This document shows positions 34,914 through 42,229 of a stretch of DNA of 64,000 bases, one piece after another. The position numbers and the translations under genes are program-made. Each line of letters starts with the position of its first letter. Position 1 is the first letter of the stretch. Below the pieces are notes generated by a model. It was not told the DNA's origin and searched no databases. It saw only the letters and a program-made list of their open reading frames with translations. The DNA comes from Salinispora pacifica CNR114 (GTDB lineage Bacteria > Actinomycetota > Actinomycetes > Mycobacteriales > Micromonosporaceae), in assembly GCF_000514775.1 (NCBI RefSeq), contig NZ_AZWO01000007.1, positions 257-64,256 of the forward strand, in the 5' to 3' direction.

Positions 34914-35237
34914 TCAGGGGCGCGGCTCCTGCTGACTCTTGACCGCTCCAACCGAGCAGCCGAGTGCCTCTGCTGCCCGGCACCTCCGCAACGCGTCGGC
35001 GGACCCAGGTGACCGCCATCGGCTGATGACCCGGTTGGCGATCGCGCGGCGTACGTAGCGCTCGGGATCGCCGTCGCGCAACCGGTTCCACCGCGGATAG
35101 GTCTGCTCCAGGACTGTCTGTAGGACAGCTTCGGCGTGCGATGGGTCGCCACACATCAAGATGGCGAACCGGAGGAGGCGCCGGCCACTGCCGCGTACGA
35201 AGTCCTCGAAGTCCGGAAAGCTCGACGGCCGCTCCAT
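34914..35237 (-). pseudogene. ECF sigma factor (SigE/SigM-like family), internally deleted
   Basis: The first part (FEDFVRGSGRRLLRFAILMC, then HAEAVLQTVLE and RYVRRAIANRVISRWR) is a clear sigma region 2. Sequence then jumps to CRAAEALGCSVGAVKSQ, the last helix of region 4, and stops. The stretch between, including most of region 4 (typically LPPRQRAVLVLRY...), is absent, and the protein is only 107 residues against about 165-175 for the family. It probably cannot bind a -35 element and is read as a decayed gene. Confidence 0.75.
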
Positions 35238-35374
35238 GTCCTGATAACGCCGCAGCTATACCAAAGGTTGAGTCGCGCCTCGGTACTGGTAGCACAGAAT
35301 GCCCGCCCTGATCCCGAAAAGGCGCATCCCGCCGGGCTCAACCCGGACTGGAATCACCGGACTGCCGCATGACG

Positions 35375-35429
35375 GGGGTGTCGACGAGGGAGGGCTCCCC
35401 CCGGCCCTGCGTCCCTCGTCGACATCCCC
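35375..35429. terminator. 17-bp inverted repeat
   Basis: The arms 35375-35391 and 35413-35429 (centred on TGTCGACGAGGGA and its complement) pair with one mismatch around 21 bases. It lies upstream of the EspR-like gene, downstream of no intact gene, and could be a terminator left from a lost gene. Confidence 0.5.
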
Positions 35430-35456
35430 GCGCCCCCCGTTGCGACTCATTTGAGT

Positions 35457-35576
35457 CAGCCGCCCTACGATCGGGCTGTCACGCCAGTTGAAGGGCGGCT
35501 GTCCCCCACCCTAGACTGTCACCAGCACCGCTTGTCAACCACTGTGAGAGCTTCTTTCTCGAAACTCTCACGACAG
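35457..35576. promoter_or_regulatory. nested dyads upstream of the EspR-like regulator
   Basis: One dyad pairs CAGCCGCCCT (35457-35466) with AGGGCGGCTG (35492-35501). A second, GTGAGAG (35544-35550) with CTCTCAC (35565-35571), extends outward to CTGT/ACAG. The second ends about 20 bases before the start codon and is a good candidate autoregulatory operator. Confidence 0.5.
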
Positions 35577-35597
35577 TCATAATTCCTGGGGGTTCTG

Positions 35598-36083
35598 ATG
35601 ACCGCGAACGAGCCGCCTCAGGGGCAGGACGACACCGGACTGGCTACCGACGCGGAGTGGAACCTGGCCTCCAAGATCAATAGGCTGTTCGACGTTGTCA
35701 GGCGTCCCGATGGCAAGCCCTACACCAACGACGAGGTCGCTGCGGAGATCTGCCGCAGGGGCGGCGAGGGTCTGAAAATTTCCGGCTCCTACCTGTGGTA
35801 CCTGCGCAACAACGAGCGTGACAACCCCACGAAGAAGCATCTTGAGGCGCTCGCCAGCTTCTTCGACGTCCCGCCGGCCTACTTCTTTGACGACGAGAAA
35901 TCTCGGGCCATCGCCAGCGAGTTGGAGCTACTGCTCAAGATCAAGAACAGTGGTCTCGAACGCATCGCCACCCGGCTCAGCGGACTGTCCCCCCGTGGCG
36001 TCGAAGCCATCACCCAGGTCATTGAGTCGGTCCGGATGGCAGAGGGATTAGAGCCGAACCCGCCCCAGAGCCGCGACGTCTAG
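35598..36083 (+). CDS. XRE-type DNA-binding regulator resembling EspR
   Basis: A 161-residue protein: an N-terminal helix-turn-helix (about 20-85) with KINRLFDVVRRPDG, SGSYLWYLRNNERDNPTKKHLEALASFFDVPPAYF, then a C-terminal helical region (ELLLKIKNSGLERIATRLSGL). The order and wording resemble M. tuberculosis EspR, a nucleoid-associated regulator that dimerises through its C-terminus. Related genes in actinobacteria often accompany MAB_1171c-type membrane proteins and ImmA/IrrE peptidases, both found at 38347-40112. ATG 35598. Confidence 0.85.
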   Translation: MTANEPPQGQDDTGLATDAEWNLASKINRLFDVVRRPDGKPYTNDEVAAEICRRGGEGLKISGSYLWYLRNNERDNPTKKHLEALASFFDVPPAYFFDDEKSRAIASELELLLKIKNSGLERIATRLSGLSPRGVEAITQVIESVRMAEGLEPNPPQSRDV

Positions 36084-37311
36084 CTAGGACCACTACCGCC
36101 ACAGTAGGGTTCGTGACCGTGCTCGACCCATGACTGTTGTCCAGCCACCCCGCGCCGACCAGGACGCGGCCCACAGCGACAAAGATCTTGTGGATACGCG
36201 AAGGCCTGGACGTTAGTTCAGGGCCTTAGGGCCGGCTGTAGGGCATGCAAGAAGCTGGATTCCACGTGTAGGAATCGGTGAGACACGCTCTGCTGTTGCG
36301 GGTCGGTCATGAAGCCACGTCCTCGTCTGAATCCGTGGCGTACGGGACCATCGGTGGCAGTCGCCAGATTCCCGGGGTGGGGAGGGGTTGGCTGGGTCCG
36401 TAGGGCCCCGCCTCCATGGCCGTCGCGGCCTGCCGTGTCAGCTGAGACGCCGGCGCCTCGAAGGATGGCCTTCTACTCCGCCCAGTCCACCCGTGGCGGA
36501 CTCGTCGACTGTGCCGATCGCGGGGTGGAGGTGGCCGTGGCCGCCACCAGGCGTTGGTGTGGGGGTGGGCGGAGGTGCGGTGGTTGTGGCTGGGTGTGCT
36601 GTTGGGCAAGCCGGCCGTGCTCAGGCATGAGGTGGGTCGCCGGTCATCCCAAGCTTAAGTTTTGCTCAAGAAATCCCTCCCGAGTGTCGGCCGTAGAGTG
36701 TCGCCGGCATTCACTCTGACCTGTAGTTACAAGCGTGAATGTCACGAGATAGTTTTCTTTACCAAATAAATCCGAAGCTGCGAGCGGAGGTCATCTCGCG
36801 TATGGTCACCTGCATGCAAGAGGTGCCCAATGGTCGAGCGAACCTCAACCTCCTGTGACGCCATGTCACCCTCGCCGAATAGCTCCCAGTGTCCGGTTGC
36901 CGACCGCACGCTAGAGCCCGTATTCGCTAGCCGCAGACTGTGCTACAGATACTTGACGCTTCTTGGCAATCCGTTCAATTTGCAGGCGAACCGTAACCAC
37001 GTCAACTGGTGGTCATGTTGGCGTTTCGCAGGCCAGTCTGCACCAACAAGCGCGCCACCAGCACATGCGACGCAGATCCGGCTGCGGCTCGAGTGCTAGT
37101 TCCAAGAAACCGGATGCGGATGTATCACGGCCACCGCCACCTACTTTACTCGCGTCGACCCCGCACGATAACAACCCTTGACCCGACAGGGGTTGTTGCA
37201 TATTGATCCCGAAGGAGGGCCAACGGGTCAGCAAGGTTGCACCCCACCCTGATGCCCAGCGTCTATCCCTCAATCGAGGGGTAAGGGCCCATACCGAAGA
37301 AGGTGTGTGAC
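36084..37311. other. 1.2-kb stretch without a recognisable gene, locally AT-richer
   Basis: No frame here has convincing protein-like composition. The part from about 36650 to 36800 is clearly poorer in GC than the surroundings (TTAAGTTTTGCTC and TTTACCAAATAAAT runs), as is 36950-37200. A hairpin AACAACCC/GGGTTGTT (37170-37177, 37190-37197) and a small dyad CCCTC/GAGGG (about 37267-37279) precede the pore-forming protein gene. The region may be the remains of lost genes plus the promoter region of that gene. Confidence 0.5.
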
Positions 37312-38142
37312 ATGAGACTGAAGAGAATGCTCATCACGGTGTCGGTCGGCACCGCCGCCGCGGTGCTGATGGCGGCCTCTCCCGCACAGGCGGCAACGGT
37401 CACCGATCTCAACTCACTAATCGAAAGTCACTCGAGCACCTACGTGCCGCTCGGCTTCCTTCCCGTCCACACCTTGAGCATCCGTGCGCAAGAAAGCGCG
37501 GCAGTTCCTGTGGGAACACCTAAGGTGGTCACGGGCACGCCGTACTACCTGGGATGCGCAACGCTAGCCAACCACACCTCAATAACCCAGACTATGAAGA
37601 GTAACTCGTTCAGAAGAGACTACACAAACACCGTGTCGACCACCGTCACCACTGGCGTATCGACGACGAACAAGGTGTCGGGCAGCTTTAAACTATCTGA
37701 GGTGGCAAACATCGGTATTGAGCAATCAGTAACAATTTCCTACCAAAACGCGAATACGCAAACCAGCGCGGTACGGGAAACCCATACGGCGCCGTCACAG
37801 GCTGTCACCGTGCCCGCCGGACAAACTCGCTACGTCGTTGCATCGCTAACGCCCACCACCTACTCCGGCACCCTGGCACTCAACACCAGCCTTAGTGGGC
37901 CGTTCGTGGGTGAGCCCCGGATCAGCCGGGACCAGGTACAGTTCTTGGATCTCTACAACTACTTTGTCACGACCACAGGAAAGGGAGCGACCCTCCCCTC
38001 CGGGTTTTCGCTGAACTCCTCGACCAGGACCCTGGACTTCAAGGGAACCGGGACCTACACCATGGTGGCCGGGGTGAACTTCACTGCGCGGGTGATGGAG
38101 AAGCTGCCAAGTGGGATGTCACCAGGGGCGTGCGTCGCATGA
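37312..38142 (+). CDS. predicted secreted pore-forming protein (aerolysin/ETX-MTX2-like)
   Basis: A 276-residue exported protein with signal peptide MRLKRMLITV onward and cleavage after AQA (residue 27). The mature part has a short N-terminal region, then a Ser/Thr-rich alternating stretch (about 105-160: TNTVSTTVTTGVSTTN... SVTISYQNANTQTSAV), then VTVPAGQTRYVVASLTPTTYSG and further beta strands. This order (amphipathic T/S hairpin, then VPxGxT) is typical of ETX/MTX2 and other aerolysin-type beta-pore-formers. ATG 37312 follows AAGGTG. Codon and base use is less GC-rich than its neighbours, suggesting transfer. No immunity gene is evident. Confidence 0.62.
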   Translation: MRLKRMLITVSVGTAAAVLMAASPAQAATVTDLNSLIESHSSTYVPLGFLPVHTLSIRAQESAAVPVGTPKVVTGTPYYLGCATLANHTSITQTMKSNSFRRDYTNTVSTTVTTGVSTTNKVSGSFKLSEVANIGIEQSVTISYQNANTQTSAVRETHTAPSQAVTVPAGQTRYVVASLTPTTYSGTLALNTSLSGPFVGEPRISRDQVQFLDLYNYFVTTTGKGATLPSGFSLNSSTRTLDFKGTGTYTMVAGVNFTARVMEKLPSGMSPGACVA

Positions 38143-38346
38143 CCCTGTGCTTACCCAATCGCACCACGTGACGGGTAAGAAGTTGGAGACGGTAACCAGC
38201 TCATTCTGAGTCGACCACAACCGGCAGAATCGAGCGGATGGTCCGGCGCTAGCCGGGCCATCCCTGCCGGTAGGCCGCCTAGTAGCTCCTCGGCCACCGC
38301 ATCGAGGGCACCCCGGAGGGCCGCCGACACCCTCGTGCGGCGACTT
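38143..38346. other. convergent intergenic region
   Basis: This 204-base gap separates the 3' ends of the pore-forming protein gene and the MAB_1171c-type gene. A weak hairpin CTTACCC/GGGTAAG (38150-38156, 38173-38179) may terminate the former. Nothing else is seen. Confidence 0.4.
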
Positions 38347-39561
38347 TCAGCCCGCGCCGAGGCTGCGATGCGGCCCGGCGGGACTGCGAGTGCGCGCCGG
38401 TGCCGAGCGTGCCAGGGGAAGAAATGCCCTGGCAACCAGCTCGAGGTATCGAACATCCCTGGTCAGACTGGCATCGCCCGTAGCTTTCTCGGGCAGATTC
38501 GTCGGTGGGCTGCCAGCTTTGTCGCTCTGCCAATGGGCCAGGGCGGTGACCAGTGTGACCGCATCGACGTATGCCTGCGCGTGGTCCCCGGTCAGGCCCC
38601 GGTGGCGCGCGTCGGCCGCCGCCTTGGCGACCGCCTCCTGGTCGGCGAGTGGCTCCAGGAGTAGCTGGGCGTCGCGAATCTCGATGACTCGGCGGTAGAG
38701 GCGAATCTCGACGTTCCAGGGCCGGGAAACACCGACCGGGGAGAGCACGACTTCGGGAATCGCCGTGGACAACTGGCGCCACAACGGCTCAAGTCGACGG
38801 TACGCCCGGTATTGGCGTTGCCACCGCCACGGCAGCATCACGCGGGGCCCCCAGACCGGCAGGGTGGTGCCACCAGCAACCAGCACTCCGCCGCTGGCCG
38901 CCAGGGTCGTTGCGATGGCTGACTCGTCACCCGGCACGGTCCAGCCAGCCCACGGCGCGACGATCAGGCTCAGCTTGTAGCTGGTGTGGAAGGCGAAGAT
39001 CACGCCGCCGGCGGCGACCATCCGCAGCCCGGTCTTCAACGTCGAGGTGACGTGCCGGGAGTACCGGATCGACAGATGGATGAGGTCCACGACCGCCACG
39101 GCCAGGAAACTGGGGTACAGCAGTTGGTAAATCACGATCGGGGTGTAGGTCGCGTACCGCTTGACGAAATTGATTTCGTTCTCGGTGTCCGCTGTCAACA
39201 ACAGCGTCGTCATGATCACCGCGATGCCGACCAGCACAATCAGCCGGGCTCGGACGCGTGGTCGGGCACGCTCTGCCGGATGCACCAGGTGCAGCATCAT
39301 GATCTGCATCGCCCCAGCGGCAGCCAACGTCAGGAGGTTGCCGAGCAGGCGCCCGATGTTGGGTACGGTCAGCAACTCGCTGATGATGATCCTGTGTGGC
39401 GGCGCCATAACCAGGGACGCCAAGCCGAAGGCAAGCAGCCCCAGGCACAACGCCCTGACGCTGGGTGAATCCGGCTGCCGCCGTACGGCTCGGATCTTCC
39501 ACAGCCCTGCCGTGATCGAGGCGACTCCAGCAATGATCATGATGGCTCGTTGTACCGCCAT
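38347..39561 (-). CDS. MAB_1171c-type multi-pass membrane protein
   Basis: A 404-residue protein. The N-terminal half has about seven hydrophobic helices (from AIMIIAGVASITAGLW to GVLVAGGTTLPVWG), and the C-terminal half is a soluble helical domain (RLEPLWRQLSTAIPEVVL, RRVIEIRDAQLLLEPL, GDHAQAYVDAVTLVTALAHW). This fits the MAB_1171c putative transporter family; the transport function is unproven. ATG 39561 is preferred over an overlapping GTG at 39567 because GGAG is well spaced. It begins three bases after the ImmA/IrrE gene, forming one operon. Confidence 0.8.
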   Translation of the reverse strand: MAVQRAIMIIAGVASITAGLWKIRAVRRQPDSPSVRALCLGLLAFGLASLVMAPPHRIIISELLTVPNIGRLLGNLLTLAAAGAMQIMMLHLVHPAERARPRVRARLIVLVGIAVIMTTLLLTADTENEINFVKRYATYTPIVIYQLLYPSFLAVAVVDLIHLSIRYSRHVTSTLKTGLRMVAAGGVIFAFHTSYKLSLIVAPWAGWTVPGDESAIATTLAASGGVLVAGGTTLPVWGPRVMLPWRWQRQYRAYRRLEPLWRQLSTAIPEVVLSPVGVSRPWNVEIRLYRRVIEIRDAQLLLEPLADQEAVAKAAADARHRGLTGDHAQAYVDAVTLVTALAHWQSDKAGSPPTNLPEKATGDASLTRDVRYLELVARAFLPLARSAPARTRSPAGPHRSLGAG

Positions 39562-39563
39562 GA

Positions 39564-40112
39564 TCACTCCTCGAACGTGGACCGCAGGCGGTCAAGCTCC
39601 GGGGCTAACCCAGGGGTCGATGATGAGGGTCTGTGGGGTCGGCCGCCCGCTGCCCTTTTGGCGATGAGCGTGGCGATCAGTTCGGCCTCCTGTTCTTCGA
39701 TGTCGGAGTAGGAGGTCCTGCCCAGAACCTTGCTGATCAGCGCCGGGTTCAGGTTGGGAAGGAGGCGGACCAGGTCATCGCCGACACTCGCGGTTCCCTT
39801 GTGGTCGCATAGCATATGCCCCACTTCGTGCAAAATGATGTGTTCGCTATGTAATGGCGTAGCTCTTGAGTAGGCGATGACATCGTGGTCGGGGAAGCCA
39901 AGCCACAATCCGCACATTCCTCTCGGAATATGGTCGAAAGGCCAAAGTTCGATGCGACGCCCACGCCACTCGGCGAACTGGTCGAGGAAGACGCTGAGGG
40001 CGAACGGACGAGGGATCCCCACCTCGCGCACGAGGCGCTGCACCTGCTCCTCGCAGTATTGTTCAAGGTCTCGGTTCGGCACGGGACGAAGCCCCCAGAT
40101 TCTGTCGCACAT
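39564..40112 (-). CDS. ImmA/IrrE-family metallopeptidase
   Basis: A 182-residue protein with the zinc motif HEVGH (His95, Glu96, His99 in HIILHEVGHMLCDH), preceded by the strand IAYSRATPLHSEH, as in ImmA/IrrE peptidases that cleave XRE-type repressors to relieve regulation. ATG 40112 is chosen because the typical N-terminus (DLEQYCEEQVQRLVREVG) follows. Its likely partner is the EspR-like regulator at 35598 or another XRE protein elsewhere. It is translationally linked to the MAB_1171c-type gene. Confidence 0.82.
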   Translation of the reverse strand: MCDRIWGLRPVPNRDLEQYCEEQVQRLVREVGIPRPFALSVFLDQFAEWRGRRIELWPFDHIPRGMCGLWLGFPDHDVIAYSRATPLHSEHIILHEVGHMLCDHKGTASVGDDLVRLLPNLNPALISKVLGRTSYSDIEEQEAELIATLIAKRAAGGRPHRPSSSTPGLAPELDRLRSTFEE

Positions 40113-40391
40113 CAATCTCGACTGGGTAGCGAGCAAACAATGAGCATGATGGCCGACGCAGCGGATCGCCAACCCACACAACGGTTCCGGGACAGCGGTC
40201 CAGTGTAAACGCGCCCGGTGCTGGCAGCGATACTGGCCTTGACCAGCGGGCGCCCTCGGGATCCTCGGCGCTGGCCTGCTCGGCCCGCCCGGTCATGGGA
40301 CCGGCGTCGCCGCCTGGGCTGAGGCCCAAACGCGCCGGTCGGCAACGCGCTGTGGAGGCGATGGGATGGAGGGATATTTAGACTCCGTCCC
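40113..40391. other. divergent intergenic region
   Basis: This 279-base region separates the ImmA/IrrE gene and the nucleotidyltransferase gene, which diverge. No clear promoter or palindrome is assigned. Confidence 0.35.
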
Positions 40392-40814
40392 GTGGTGACC
40401 CAGGCGCGTTCGCGGGAGGTTCGTTCGGTTCTCGGCGTGGTCGTCGGGTGGGCGACCGGGCGTGCGGAGGTGCGCGGGGTGGTGGTGGTCGGCTCGTGGG
40501 CGCGCGGGGCCGCCCGGATGGACTCCGACGTCGACATCGTGGTTCTGACGGACCAGGCCCGTTATTCCGCGGTGGAAGTGTGGACCGGTCTGCTCGGCGG
40601 CGAGGTGGTCCGACTGGCCGAGTGGGGCCCGCTCCGGGAGGTCCGCGTACGACGTCCGTCGGGGTTGGTGGTGGAGGTCGGCGTCGCGCCGGTGAGCTGG
40701 GCAGACACCGACCCGGTCGACGCGGGCACCCGCCGGATCGTCGGGGACGGGCACCGCATTGTGCACGATCCGGCCGGTGTGTTGGCCCGGCTGTCGGTCG
40801 CGTGCGGGAGCTGA
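40392..40814 (+). CDS. MNT-type nucleotidyltransferase domain protein
   Basis: A 140-residue protein with the nucleotidyltransferase signature GSWARGAARMDSDVDIVVL (GS-x-ARG and D-x-D) and a likely third carboxylate in VVEVGVAP. Small MNT proteins act as antitoxins of HEPN toxins or as AMP-transferring enzymes; no HEPN gene is adjacent. GTG 40392 (another GTG precedes it). Its 3' end overlaps a streptogrisin remnant by 13 bases, so the natural C-terminus may have been altered by that junction. Confidence 0.72.
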   Translation: MVTQARSREVRSVLGVVVGWATGRAEVRGVVVVGSWARGAARMDSDVDIVVLTDQARYSAVEVWTGLLGGEVVRLAEWGPLREVRVRRPSGLVVEVGVAPVSWADTDPVDAGTRRIVGDGHRIVHDPAGVLARLSVACGS

Positions 40815-40972
40815 TCGGCGGCGACGACAGCGGCGGTCCGCTCTTCGCCGGTACCACCGCGCTCGGCGTGACCTCGGGTGCCGTCCTGCGGTGCCTGTTC
40901 CCGACCGACGGTTGCTCCTGCTACCAGCCGATCGGAGAGGTGTTGGCCGAGTACGGCGTGGAGTTCCACTGA
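40802..40972 (+). pseudogene. streptogrisin-like serine protease, C-terminal fragment
   Basis: The frame reads RELIGGDDSGGPLFAGTTAL followed by GVTSG and ends CYQPIGEVLAEYGVEFH. It matches the last quarter of secreted chymotrypsin-like proteases of the streptogrisin type, including the catalytic-serine block GDSGGP (here DDSGGP) and the final helix. The signal peptide, propeptide, His and Asp parts are missing. The strong terminator just after the stop is probably the original one of the lost gene. Confidence 0.7.
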
Positions 40973-40978
40973 TCGGTG

Positions 40979-41011
40979 GAGCGGGCCGCCAGGACACCTG
41001 GCGGCCCGCTC
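40979..41011. terminator. bidirectional terminator
   Basis: Fourteen-base perfect arms (40979-40992 and 40998-41011) with a GACAC loop lie between the protease fragment and the 3' end of the acyl-CoA dehydrogenase gene. Confidence 0.85.
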
Positions 41012-41065
41012 GCCGCGTCGGCTACGGCCGCCAGATGGACCCGGTCGTCGTAGCGTGACCCCAGG

Positions 41066-42229
41066 TCAGTACGACTTCTCCTGGCCGAGGACGTGCTGGG
41101 CCACGAAATTCAGGATCATCTCCCGGGTGACCGGGGCGATCCGTCCGGCCCGGGAAGCTCCGAGCAGCGTCGCCACCCCGTACTCGGTGGTCATGCCGGC
41201 CCCGCCGTGGGCCTGGATCGCCGTGTCCACGGCCAGCGCCGCCGCATCCCCGGAGGCGTACTTCGCCATGTTGCCGGCGACCCCCGCCTCCAGATCCCGC
41301 CCGGCGTCGTAGAGCACCGCCGCCTTCTGGACCATCAGCCGGGCCAGCTCCACCTGCACCGCCGCGTGGGCCATGGGATGCGATACCCCCTGGTGGGAGC
41401 CGATCGACCGCCCACCCCACACCTTCCGGGTCGCCGTGTACTCCGAGGCGCGTTCGAGCGCGTACCGGCCGGAGCCGACGCTCATCGCGCCGATCGTGAT
41501 CCGCTCCGGGTTCAGTCCGGAGAAGAGCGCCGGCAGGCCGGCGTCCAGTGACTCGCCGACCAACGCCGCCGCCGGCACCCGTACGTCGTCGAGGTAGAGC
41601 AGGAACTGGTCCTCCGGCGAGAGGATCTCCATGTCCAGCTTGGAGAAGGTCAACCCCGCCGCGTCCGTCGGTACGAGGAACAGTGCCGGCTTCAGTTTGC
41701 CGGTCGTGGCGTCCTCGGTCCGCGCCACCACCAGCACGTGCCCCGCCTGGTCGACGCCGGAGATGTAGCACTTGCGGCCGGAGACCAACCAGTCGTCGCC
41801 GTCCCGGCGGGCTACCGTGCCAAGTCGGTGGAAGTTCGACCCGGCCTCCGGCTCGGTGATCGCGAAGGCGATCCGCTGGGAGCCGTCGGCGATGCCGGGC
41901 AGGTGGCGTTTGCGCTGCTCCTCGGTGCCGTGGCGGTTGATGATCGTCGCGACGATGGCGGGGGAGACCACCAGTAGCAGCAGCGGGCAACCGGAGGCGG
42001 CCAACTCCTCGCAGACGATCGCGAGTTCGGTGATGCCGCCGCCCCCGCCGCCGTACTCGGTGGGGATGTTCACGCCGAGGTAGCCCAACCCGCCGGCTTC
42101 GTTCCACAGTTCGGTGGTGCGTTCGCCGGCCTTGGCCTTCTCGACGAAGTACCGGTGGCCGTACTGCTTGCCCAGCGCCCGCACGGCGTCGCGGAGCTGC
42201 TCCTGCTCGGGGGTGGGGTCGAAGTTCAT
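41066..42229 (-). CDS. acyl-CoA dehydrogenase (last gene of Atu-like operon)
   Basis: A 387-residue flavoenzyme of the acyl-CoA dehydrogenase family: FAITEPEAGSNFHRL (substrate and FAD contact), WLVSGRKCYISG, a middle beta-domain, and the C-terminal helical domain with IQAHGGAGMTTEYGVATLLG. It introduces an alpha-beta double bond into an acyl-CoA and passes electrons to ETF. Its ATG (42229) overlaps the stop of the biotin carboxylase subunit by four bases. Branched or terpenoid acyl-CoA is inferred from the operon. Confidence 0.9.
   Translation of the reverse strand: MNFDPTPEQEQLRDAVRALGKQYGHRYFVEKAKAGERTTELWNEAGGLGYLGVNIPTEYGGGGGGITELAIVCEELAASGCPLLLLVVSPAIVATIINRHGTEEQRKRHLPGIADGSQRIAFAITEPEAGSNFHRLGTVARRDGDDWLVSGRKCYISGVDQAGHVLVVARTEDATTGKLKPALFLVPTDAAGLTFSKLDMEILSPEDQFLLYLDDVRVPAAALVGESLDAGLPALFSGLNPERITIGAMSVGSGRYALERASEYTATRKVWGGRSIGSHQGVSHPMAHAAVQVELARLMVQKAAVLYDAGRDLEAGVAGNMAKYASGDAAALAVDTAIQAHGGAGMTTEYGVATLLGASRAGRIAPVTREMILNFVAQHVLGQEKSY

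Noticed and set aside
36309..36719. Open frames in the gene-poor segment
   Set aside because: Composition (Trp/Cys/Arg/Gly-rich) and lack of motifs or ribosome sites argue against coding.
40392..40814. A HEPN-MNT toxin-antitoxin pair
   Set aside because: The nucleotidyltransferase is present, but no HEPN-like helical RNase gene lies on either side.
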